DNA from: Pseudomonas syringae KCTC 12500
Lineage (GTDB): Bacteria; Pseudomonadota; Gammaproteobacteria; Pseudomonadales; Pseudomonadaceae
DNA length: 64,000 nucleotides
Reading direction: 5' to 3'
NCBI RefSeq assembly: GCF_000507185.2
Contig: NZ_AYTM02000002.1
Coordinates: 4,437,501-4,501,500, forward strand
Positions 10,901 through 21,000 of this stretch are shown in pieces (position 1 is the first letter of the stretch; each line of letters begins with the position of its first letter). The position numbers and the translations under genes were made by a program. The notes beneath the pieces were generated by a model. That model had not been told where the DNA came from. It ran no database searches and saw only the letters and a program-made list of their open reading frames with translations.

Positions 10901-12095
10901 GAACCAGCGCCTTGTGGCGTGCTGCGTTACCGACAGCACGGTGGACGAATCCGCACTGCGTGCGCACCTGGCAACGACTCTGTCCAGCGCCGTCATGCCC
11001 AGCGCTTTTCTGTGGCTGGACGCCTTACCGTTGACGGTCAATGGCAAAGTCGACCGTGCCGCCCTTGCGGCACTGGCCGATCAGGATCTGGCCGACCGGC
11101 AGGTCAATCTCGGCAGCCCCCGTGACCATATCGAGCTGACCCTGTATCAGATCTGGAAAGACCTGCTGCTGGTGCCGCAGATCGGCATTCGCGACAACTT
11201 TTTCAACGTCGGCGGGACATCGATCGCGGCGATCAAGATGGCCTACGAAATTGGCCGGGCGTTCAGCGTCGAAGTGCCTGTGCGCGTGATCCTCGGCCAC
11301 CCGACCATCGAGGCGTTGGGCGGCTGGCTGCGTACTGGCGCCAGCCTGGCCGCGGCACAGGACAACCTGATCGAATTCCGGCGCGGTGCCGGGCAGCGCA
11401 ACGTGGTGTGCATTCACCCGGCGGGGGGCACGGCGTTCTGCTACCTGTCACTGGCCAAGGAACTGCCGGAAAGCATCGGTGTGTACGGTGTGCAATCGCC
11501 AGGGTTGAACCCCGGAGAAAGCACCGAGCCGAGCGTCGAAGCGATGGCCGACGCCTATTTGCGGCGGATCGCGGCGTTGACCTCACAACCGCTGGTGCTC
11601 ACCGGGCTGTCGTTCGGTGGCCTGGTGGCGTACGAAATGGCCCGCCGCCTGACGGCTGCCGGCCATCGTCAGGTGACGGTGGTGCTGCTCGACACCCAAG
11701 GCTCGGATGATCCGGGGTTTCGGCAACAGATCGGGACCGTGGACATGGCGGAGTTTCGCGACAAGCTGGTGCGCTTCAACGGCATGTACCCCGGCATCGA
11801 AGACGCGCAGGTCGAGCGATATTTCCACCTCTACAACCACAACCGCCTGGCCATGGCCGCATACGAGTGCGCTCCGCAAGCCGGGCGCATCGTGCTGATT
11901 CAGGCTCGCGAAGGCTTTACCCGCCCGCAGTTGCATGAGCTGCGCAGCTTCTGGCGTCGTCGCGCGGGCAATGGTTACAAGGCCCGGCTGGTACATGGCG
12001 GGCACTGGGACATGCTGGAAAGCGCCGAGGTGCATCGAGTCTCGCAGACGCTCAGGCAAGAGCTGCAACGTTTCGACACGCAGGAGGCGCAATGA
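7983..12095 (+). CDS. Nonribosomal peptide synthetase, terminal module: docking-C-A-PCP-TE
   Basis: 1370 aa. The ATG at 7983 overlaps the upstream stop (ATGA) and has a GGAGGAG ribosome site, so translation is probably coupled. Residues 1-55 (MNAYQLLELF..., ending LIALLSG) look like a TubC-type N-terminal docking domain, which fits acceptance of a chain from the preceding synthetase. Then follow C (about 63-500, HHIIADG at 202), A (about 520-1030, FDAS with Asp731), PCP (GGTS with Ser1080) and a type I thioesterase (about 1135-1365, GLSFG with Ser1210, HWDML near the end). The hand-read A code is DAWVFGVVI, which I cannot assign to an amino acid. The gene probably adds the last residue after the thiazole and releases the chain by hydrolysis or cyclisation. 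No epimerisation or methylation domain is visible. Confidence 0.95.
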   Translation: MNAYQLLELFGRHAVVLEVDGDKLRCKAPRGFLNDEMLQALKQHKAELIALLSGTDPAAIPRRAAGQTAVPLSFSQRQLWFLDQMEPGNAFYNVPTAVLLKGALDVPVLERALNELIMRHEILRTTFASVDGEPRQLVHPAMPLVMPSVDLRDLSPTARDARVSMAVEQEAKAPFDLASGPLLRASLLRLADEEYLWLYSVHHIIADGWSMGVILQEVTTVYGDFLRGQASSLAPLAVQYADYACWQQQRLSDEALAGQLEFWQRTLADAPPLLDMPADRPRPTVQRYVGATFSSTVDGTTLRALNALARQTQGTLFNVLIGALSVLLWRHSGQRDLCIGTPFANRSRPEIEPLIGHFVNTQVIRQRLDPQQTFAELLREVRTTLLDVHAHQDVPFDRVVEAVNPPRDTAYSPLFQVMMVLQNTPGNAAQMQGLSMTPYGTGSATAKFDLAFEWVERDGVLSLLVEYNTDLFDQTSIERLSGHYRQLLEQVALNPKQPVGALTLISDAEREQILHAWNSPAPLAQPVDCVHRLIEAQVTRRQAECAVIFEGRSLSYSQLNSEANRLARHLLTLGVGPDVRVAVCIERSLELPVAVLAVLKAGGAYVPLDPDYPSGRLRHILDDTSPVVLLAQGPTRKILREALQGADCEVPILDVQADAVLWAECPSDNPQPQRVGVNADHLAYVLYTSGTTGLPKGAMVTHRGLSNLLLWCQQFCGEHGSMLHKIPFGFDASAWEIFWPLLTGGRLVIARPGGHFEPGYLAQVVREQSVTAMVFVPAMLQLFLEVEEVSACLSLKDVFSGGGELSPAVARLFQERLPHARLHNVYGPTETTVISSVWTLEPGADVPPRQLPIGRPIANTRFYVLDERDAPVPAGVTGQLHIGGVGVARGYLGQDELTAERFIDNPFVAGDRLYRSGDLARYRPDGQLEFLGRNDFQVKLRGIRLELSEIEARLDLFPGIRTSVALIVGDTAQNQRLVACCVTDSTVDESALRAHLATTLSSAVMPSAFLWLDALPLTVNGKVDRAALAALADQDLADRQVNLGSPRDHIELTLYQIWKDLLLVPQIGIRDNFFNVGGTSIAAIKMAYEIGRAFSVEVPVRVILGHPTIEALGGWLRTGASLAAAQDNLIEFRRGAGQRNVVCIHPAGGTAFCYLSLAKELPESIGVYGVQSPGLNPGESTEPSVEAMADAYLRRIAALTSQPLVLTGLSFGGLVAYEMARRLTAAGHRQVTVVLLDTQGSDDPGFRQQIGTVDMAEFRDKLVRFNGMYPGIEDAQVERYFHLYNHNRLAMAAYECAPQAGRIVLIQAREGFTRPQLHELRSFWRRRAGNGYKARLVHGGHWDMLESAEVHRVSQTLRQELQRFDTQEAQ

Positions 12096-15000
12096 TGAAC
12101 CGGCACGCGGAAAATAACGCCCGCAACCCCCAGACCCTGCTGTCGCGTTTCGCCGAGCGGGTACGCCGTGATCCCCAGGCGCTGGCCGTGATCGACCGAC
12201 AGGTACGGCTGACCTACGCGCAACTGGCCAGCGCCAGTGAACGCATCGCCAAAGGGCTGCTGGCACAAGGCGCAGGCACTGCGGATCCGATTGCCCTGTG
12301 CATGCCGCGCTGCTGGCAATGGGTCGCCACGATACTGGCCGTGCTGAAAGTCGGGGCTGTGGTGGTGCCGCTGGATCGGGCCAGTCCGGCCCGGCGTCGA
12401 CAGCTGATGCTCGACGACGGAGGTTGCGTCGGGCTGGTGACCCTCGGCGAAGACGCGGACAGCCTGGCAGCGCCACAGCGTGGCTGGTACGTCAGCGTCG
12501 AAGCCCTGCTGGAATTCCCTGATCAACCGGCACTGCCGCTGCCCGAGGACTTCGCCGCGTCGAGCTTCCTGTTCTACACCTCGGGCACCACCGGTACCCC
12601 GAAGGCCGTGGACGTAGGGGAGCGCGGCCTGTTGCGTCTGGCCCGGACCGACAGTTGCCTCGACATTCGCGCAGGCGAGCGCGTGGCCTGCCTGTCCAAC
12701 CCGGCGTTCGACGCCTGTAATTTCGAACTGTGGGCGCCCCTGCTCAACGGCGGTTGCTGCGTCATCATTGCCGACGCAGACCTGCAGGACGCACAGCAAC
12801 TGGCCAGAGTGCTGGAAACGCAGCAGGTCGATAGCCTGTTCATGACCGTTTCGCTGTTCAACACCTTGAGCGCAGATAACCCCGCCTGTTTCGCCAGCCT
12901 GCGCCAGGTGCTGATCGGCGGTGAGCAGGTCAGCGCCGCGGCGGTGCGTGCCTGGTATCAGGCCAATCCCGACAGCCGTTGCCGGATTTTCAACGCCTAC
13001 GGACCCACCGAATGCACCACCTTCGCCGTGTGCTATCCGATCCCCCGCGACTTTGCCGGGGACGCGGTGCCGATCGGTCGGCCATTGCCTGACACCGGCG
13101 TGCAGGTGCTTGATGCGCAACAACGCCCGGTTGCCAGTGGCGAGGCGGGAGAGCTTTACCTGAGCGGCAGCGGTGTCGCATGCGGTTACCGCAACCGTCC
13201 GACCGAGACTGAACAGCGTTTCCTGCGCCTGCCTAAAAGCGACGCCGGGGATGTACTGCATTACCGAACCGGCGATCAGGTGCGGGTCAATGCCGACGGG
13301 CTGATCGAGTACCTGGGGCGGATTGATCGTCAGGTGAAGGTCCGCGGTTTTCGCATCGAGCCGGGCGAGGTCGAGCAGCGTATTCTGGAGCACCCGCAGG
13401 TGGCGCAGGTGCACGTCTGTACGCGCCGGCAGGCGGCTGAAGACCACCAGTTGCTGGCCTTCATCGTGCCGCGCGAGGCGCTGGACTATCGCGATTTCGA
13501 CCAGCACCTGCGTGACAACCTGGCGGTATGGATGCGCCCGCATCAGCTGTTTGTGCTGCAGCGCCTGCCGTTGACCGCCAATGGCAAGATCGATCAGCGT
13601 GCGCTGCTGGAGCAGCCCTTGAAGCCGTGGCGACCGCTGGCGGGTTCGCGTGCAGACGAGCAACACTCGCCCACGCTTGACTGGCTGCTGACTCAGGCTC
13701 GCAGGTTGTTGGCGCAACCTGAGCTGAGAGGCGAGGATGACTGGCTGGGCAGCGGCGGCGACTCGCTCAAGGCCATGCGTCTGCGTTCGGCAATCCGCAC
13801 CCACTGGCAGCGGGAAATCACCCTGGGTGCGGTGCTGAGCGAATCGTTTTCGGCACTGGCCGAGCGCCTTGGTGATGAGCAGGGTGCGGCGTCTGCCTAT
13901 CCGCCCGCGCCGCCCGTCAACCATTCAGGGCGTGCGCCGGCGACTGCCGAGCAGAGTCGCCTGTGGCTGATGCAGCAGCGCACTCCGCAGGCGACCGCCT
14001 ACAACGTGCCAATCATCCTGCACCTGGCGGCGGGCGTTCAACTCCCCGCACTGGCCGACGCCGTGCAGCGCCTGCTGACTCGGCACCGCGGGCTGCGCAC
14101 GGCGTTCGTCTCCGCTGCCGACGGGCTGCATCAAGAGGTTCACCAACGGGACGCGGTGTGCCAGACCTTTGCTAAAGGGGCGTTCAGTGAACAGACCTGG
14201 CGCAGCTTTGCAGCCCTGGTCTTCGACACACCTTTCGATCTGGCGACGTCGGCGCTGTGCAAGGCCTGGCTATTGCCGTTTGCCGATGGCAGCTGCCGCT
14301 TGCTGCTGAACCTGCATCACGTGGCCATTGATGGCTGGTCGATGAACCTGTTGTTCGATGACCTGGTGCAGCTGTACGACGATGCGCTGCAGGGGCTGCC
14401 GAGTGCCGAGCCTTCGCCGGGTCTGGGCACGCTGGAGTTTGCCCTCTGGCAACGGCAATGGCGTGTCGACCCGCGTTACCGCGATCAGCGTCGCGCCCTG
14501 GCCGGGTTGCACCGTCAGCACCCGGCGTCTTCGCCCGCGCTGCTGCCGGTTCGCGAGCCTGGCCCGCAGGCACTGCTTTATCGTCAGCCGCTGGGAGCCA
14601 CGCGCAGCGCTGCACTGGATCGTTTTTGCAGCCGACAGCGCGTCACGCGTTATGAGGTGCTGTTCAGCGTTTATGCCTGGAGCATTTACGCCCTGACCGG
14701 CTGTGAACGGCCACGCATCGCCAGCCCGGTATCCAACCGTCCGCTGAGCGAATTCGAGGACGCAATCGGTATGTTCGCCAATACCGTGCTGATCCCCACG
14801 GCGTTCGACGGCGACAAGGCGCTCGGCCAGCAACTGCATCAGCAGACCGCCACTGTGCGTGAGGTGCTGGCCTTGCAGGACGTCGCGCTGGCGGATCTGG
14901 TCGAAGACCTGCGGCTGTCGTCGAGCAGTGCACTGTTCGATTTCATGTTCGTGCTGGAAAACACCGACTACGCCAGGCTGGCCCATACCGGCCTGCGGGC

Positions 15001-18000
15001 CACGCTGGAATTCAACGAGACTGTGCAGGCCAAATGTCCGCTGACCTTGCTGGTGGTCGATGCCGGGTTACAGCTGGAATGCTGGTGGGAGTACCAGTGC
15101 AGTTATTTCGATGCGGGCCAAATGGTCGCCGTCAATCAGCTCTTGCAGCAGGGGCTTGATCTGCTGTTGGAGAAACCGTCGGCGACCCTTGATGCGCTGC
15201 TCACGCCTTACCGCTTCAGCCTGCCGCCCGCCAGTCAGGGCGACAGCGCTGAGCCGCCGTTCAACACCGTGGCCGACTGGTTCGCCTACCAGGTGAGTTG
15301 CACACCGGATGCTCCGGCACTGGTCGACAATCAGCAGTGCATCAGCTACGCCGAACTGGATGCACTGGCCGATACGCTGGCGGCCACCCTGATCGAGCAG
15401 TGCCCGCTGCCGGAGGATAACGATGCGCCGCTGCAAGTGGTCTTGTACCTCCAAGCGTCGGTCGAGCACATTGTGGCCTTGCTGGCGCTGGCCAGGCTCA
15501 ACCTGACGGCGGTACCCGTCGATCCTGGCTATCCGCTGGCGGTGCAGCGTCAGGTCATGCAGCAGGCACAACCCGGCTGCGTGCTGTACAGCGCGACCAC
15601 TGAGGTGGCACTGGAACAGTTGAACGCAGACCGACAGGTCTGTCATCGGGTCGACCTGAGCGCTGCGGCACGGCCATTCGAGCGTCGCCGTCATGCGGGT
15701 CAACGACCGTTGTACACGCTGTTCACGTCCGGTTCGACGGGGACACCGAAAGGAGTTCAGGTGCCGGACCGAACCCTTTGCAATCTGTTGCACTGGCAGC
15801 GCAACGAGGGGCAGTTACCCGCGAAGTCAGTGACCCTGCAATTCTCCATGCTGTCGTTTGATGTGTCGTTTCAGGAGATTTTCAGCACCCTCTGCGGCGG
15901 GGGTTGTTACCACCTGATCAACCCGCGTTGGCGGCAGGATGCCCAGGCATTGCTGAGCTATCTGGTGCAGACGCGTATCGAACGACTGTTCCTGCCCTGC
16001 GTGGCCTTGCAGCATCTGGCGCAGACCGCTGTCAGCCAGGGCGTGTATCCGCAGGCGTTGCGCGAAGTGATCACGGCGGGCGAGCAACTGCTGTGCACCG
16101 AGGCTTTGCGCAACTGGTTCGGCGGCATGCCGCAGGCACGGCTGTTCAATCATTACGGCCCGACCGAAACCCACGTGGTCAGCGCCTGGCGTTTGCCTGC
16201 GGCGGTTCAGGACTGGCCGCTGCGCGCGCCGATCGGGCGGGCAGTGAGCAATGCACGCCTGCTGCTGGTGGACGAATACGACCGGCCGGTGCCGCGTGGC
16301 AGCCAGGGCTATCTGCTGGTGGCAGGGCCGATGATTTCGCGCTGCTACCTCGCTGACCCGGCGCTGAATGCTGCGCGCTTTGTCGAGTTGCCGCAGCCAG
16401 AGGGCATGACCCTGTTCTATCGCACCGGCGACCTTGCGCGGGCTGATGCAAACGCCTGTCTGCACTACCTGGGCCGGGACGATCAGCAGATCAAGATCAG
16501 TGGTCAGCGTATAGAACTGGGGCAGATCGAGGCCGCGCTGTTGCAGGTCGCTCAGGTGAGCAACGCGGTGGTAGCCATGCAGGCTGAGCCGCCCCTTCTG
16601 GTGGCCTGGTTGCGCAGCGAAGGCACGCTGCCCGATGCACAACAGCTTGATCGACAGATCAGCCTGCACCTGCCGGCGCATGTGCGTATCGACGAGTACC
16701 GGCGGGTCGACGCCTGGCCGCGCACGCCGAGCGGCAAGATCGATCGCAGGGCACTGGGGGATCTCGGCGAGGTATTGCAACGGCAACGCACCGGGCTGCC
16801 TGCGGCACCGTTGAGCGCACTTGAACAACAACTGAGCGAGTTGTTCGTGGCGGTCATCGGTCGCGACATCGATCCTGATCAGACTTTCTTCGAAGCCGGC
16901 GCCACCAGCCTCGGCCTGATGCGTCTGCATGCCCGTTACAACGAGGTGCTGCCGCAGCCAGTGGCAATGGCCGCGTTGTTCGAGCATGTCAGCGTGCGCC
17001 GCCTGGCACAGCATCTATCCATACCGGCAGGGCAACTGTCCGGTGCAGGGAAGGGCAATGAGCGAGGTGCCAAGGCTGGCGAACAACCCATGGCGATCAT
17101 CGGCATGTCGGTGAATGTGGCCGGGGCGAGCAACCTTGCCGAATTCTGGGCGATGGTTCAAGGAAATGGCTTGGGCATCGAGCGGTTCGACGCTGCCGAG
17201 GGGCTGGTCGGTGCGCGCAGTCAACTGACCGGCCTGCTGGATTTCGATCCCGACTATTTCGGCATCAGTCTGCAGGAAGCGCGGCTGATGGACCCGCAAC
17301 AGCGGCACCTGCTGATGGGCTGCGTGCAGGCGCTGCAACATGCCGGGCTGACACCCAAAGCCGACGGGCCGCGCATCGGCCTGATCGCCAGTTGCGGCGA
17401 AACCACGTATTTCCAGCAAATGTTGCGCGAAACCGCCGAGGGCGATCTGCCCGACGGTTTTCAGATGGCGCTGCACCACGACAAGGACTTTCTGGCCACC
17501 AAGGCGGCTTACCACCTCGACCTCGGCGGGCCGGCACTCAGCGTTCAGGCGGCGTGCGGCAGTTCGCTGATTGCTGTGCACCTGGCGGCGGCGATGCTGC
17601 GTCAGGGCGACAGTGACGTGATGCTGGCCGCCGGGGTGCTGATCGACTCGACCCTGACCGATGGCTATCGTTATCGCCCGCAGCACATTTTTTCCCGCGA
17701 CGGTTTGTGCCGTCCGTTCAGTGAGGACGCCAGCGGCACCATCGGTGCCAGCGGTTACGGGGTGGTGGTACTCAAACCGCTGGACCGTGCCCAGGCCGAC
17801 GGCGACCGGATCTACGCGCTGGTCGAAGCCTCTGCGCTGAACAACGATGGCCGCGCCAAGATGAGTTACACCGCGCCATCAGTGGCGGGGCAGAGCGCAG
17901 TGATCAGCGAGGCGCTGCGCAAGGCCGGGATCAATGGCGCCGACATGGGCTACATCGAGGCTCACGGCACCGGCACGCTGTTGGGCGACCCTATTGAAGT

Positions 18001-21000
18001 GGCTGCATTGACCAAAGCGTTCGGCGCGGCACCAGCCGCCGGTTGCGCGCTGGCCTCAGTGAAAAGTCAGGTGGGTCATCTGGGCGCGGCTGCCGGCGTG
18101 GTCGGGCTGATTCGCGCGACGCTTGCCGTGTTTCACGGGGTGATCCCACCCAACCTGGGGTTTACCCGGATCAATCCGCAAATCGATCTGCAGCACTCGC
18201 CGTTCTACATACCCACCACCTCCGGGCCCTGGCCCGAGGGGCGTCGGCGTCTGGCCGGGGTCAGCAGTTTCGGCATCGGTGGCACCAACGCGCATGTGAT
18301 TGTCGGCGCCGCGCCGCAGCAGACAGCGCGCGTCGAGGATAGCCCGGCGTGCCTGCTGCTGTCGGCGCACAGCCGCACTGCCCTGGAGCGGGACATGCTG
18401 GCGATTGAAGCCTGGCTCAACGCCTTTCCCGAGCAGCAGGCTGCGCTGCTGCATTACCTGCAACACGGTCGACGCGCGTTGCCCTGGCGCTTTGCGATGA
18501 TCTGCGAGCCCGGTCAGACGCCGCGCCTGCAAGCCGCGTCGATCAAGCAGGTGACGCTTTCGGATGTGCGAGTGAACGCCAGCGAGCATTCGCCCCAGGC
18601 CCTGCTGGACGCCTGGTATGCGGGGGCCAGCATCGAAGGGGCGATCGGTTCGACGCCGCCACCCTGGGACTTGCCTCCGTCGGCATTCGATCTGCAGACC
18701 TTCCGCTTCAAACCCGCCGCACGTGCCGAACTGCAGAAGTCGTCAGCCGTGGAGCGCCAGCCGCTGGCAGACTGGTTTTATCAGCGTCAGTGGCAGCGGG
18801 TAAACCGTCTGCGTACACAACCGACTGGTGAGGGTCGTGACGTGCTGGTGGTGTGTAGCCATGAGCGTCTGGATGCCACCACGCTTGGCAGTCTGCAGGG
18901 TGTCTATCGGCATGTCATCGAGGTGCAGGCCGGCAATGGCTACCAGCAGCTTGGCCCGAATCGTTATGAGCTCGACCCGCTGGACCCTGTGGCGTTTGGT
19001 CGATTGATCGCCACGCTCGATCAGAATGGGCAGACGGCGAGCGAACTGGACTGGCTGCATGCCTTGCCGCTGTCGGTGGGCGGAGCGGTTGACGAGCAAA
19101 GCCTGGCGGCCGCGCAATGGGCCTGTCTGGATACGCTCAGCGCGTTGTTGCAGGCCTGGGGGCAGAACGCACAGAAGAGCGTTCTGCGGCTCTGGCTGTT
19201 GTCCTGGCAAGCGTGCCCGGTGAACGGCCAGGTCATGCGCCCTGAACTGGCGGCGCTGGCCGGTATCACCGAAGTGGCCCCGCAGGAGTTCCCGATACGC
19301 TGTCATTGGCTGGACCTGCCCACGGCGCAGTTGAGCGTTCAGGCTCGGCACCTGGCGGCGCTGCTGGCCGAACCGGCGTCGCTGCCGCGGCGCATGGCCA
19401 TTCGTGACGGTTATCTGTGGCAGCCACAGCTGCTGCCCAGTCCGCTGGCGACTCCGACGGCTGGTTCGAATCTGCTGCCGGCGAACGGCACGTTGCTGGT
19501 GCTCGGCGGTACAGGCGGTATCGGGCGTACCTTGTGTGAACACCTGCTGCAATCCAGTCAGCGGCGGGTCGTGCTGCTGTCGCGAGGTGGCGAGTGTCCG
19601 AAACAACTGCACGCCTATGCTTCGCGCATCGATAGCATCGCTGCGGATATCGCCGACCTGGCGCGCTGGCCCACGGTGCTTGAACAGTTGCGTGAGCGTT
19701 ATGGGCACTTTGACGGCGTGATTCACGCCGCCGGCACCGGAGCGGGCAGCCTGATCCGTCAGCGCGATGCTCAGGTGCTGTCTGAGGCAATGGCCAGTAA
19801 GACGCGTGGCATGCTGGCGGTCGAAGCGTTGATCGAAAAGATGACCCCGGGGTTCGTGCTGTATTGCTCTTCGATGTCGGCACTGTTCGGTGGCGCCGGG
19901 CACCTAGACTACGCCGCCGCCAGTGCCGTGCTTGACGGTTTTACCCACTACCGTTCGCATGCCGAAAATGGCTGTGTGCGTCTGGGCATCAACTGGGACA
20001 TCTGGCGCGATGTCGGCATGGCCGCTGCCAGTGGCGTCGGGGATGACGCGCACCAGCGGCATCTGGCGGTCGGCATGTCGGCGCAGGAGGGCTGCCGGGT
20101 ATTCGATGCAGCCATGACGGCCCAACTTCCGCAACTGCTGATCTCGACCACCGATCCGGACACCTCGCGACAGTTTTACCCGGTTCGCCACAGCGCGGGC
20201 TCGACGGTGGCCGATACTGCGCCAGCGCTAACGGCAGACACTGAAGCGCCGGACCGTCTGCCCGAGCATCTGCATGACTGCCTGTGCAAATGGCTCGGTG
20301 TGAGTGCGCTGCAGCCGGATGCCTCGCTCTATGAGCTGGGCGCCGATTCCCTGACCCTGCTGGACCTGATCGACGAACTGCAGGCCGCGACCGGCGTGGT
20401 CTTCCAGTTGTCGCAGTTCAGCCACAAAGTCAGCCTGGCCGAGGTGTTGACGTTGGTGCAGGCGTCAGGGGCCGTAACGGTTGCGGACGAAAACCAGTGG
20501 GCCGATGCGGTGCGGATCGATCAGTGGCATGCCGGCGCGGGCCGCGAGCGCCTGTATCTGATTCACCCGGTGGGTGGCGACGTGCAGGCGTACCGCGAGC
20601 TGGCCTCGGCGCTGCACCCTGATCTGGGCGTGTGGGTAATCGCCGATCCGGCCTTGCGCCTGCCCGACCTGCCGAACATCAGCGTGGATGAGCGCGCGCA
20701 GCTGTATCTCAAAGCGTTGCAGGCCCATCACCCCGACGGCACGGCATGGCGGCTGGCCGGCTGGTCGTTCGGCGCGTGGGTGACGCAAGCGATGTGCAGC
20801 CTGCTGACGGAGGATTGCGAGCAGCCATTGTTGTACCTGATCGATCCCCCCGCGCCGGATGCGGGTAACGAGCTGGCGCAGATTGGCGAAGCGCAGATTC
20901 AGCAAGTTTTCCAGCGCGAGTTTTCTGCACGGCGCGGCGTCAACACGGCCACCAGCACGGCCAGCGAAGATGCATCGAGTTACCTGCAAAGCCTGATTGT

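Noticed and set aside
8205..10967. A very long open frame on the minus strand opposite the second NRPS gene
   Set aside because: It is a by-product of GC-rich codon bias. Its translation has no domain pattern, while the plus strand shows complete NRPS domains.
18330..18750. Possible acyltransferase between KS and KR in the hybrid synthetase
   Set aside because: The segment is only about 140 residues and has no GHSxG or other AT motif; it reads as a KS-KR linker.
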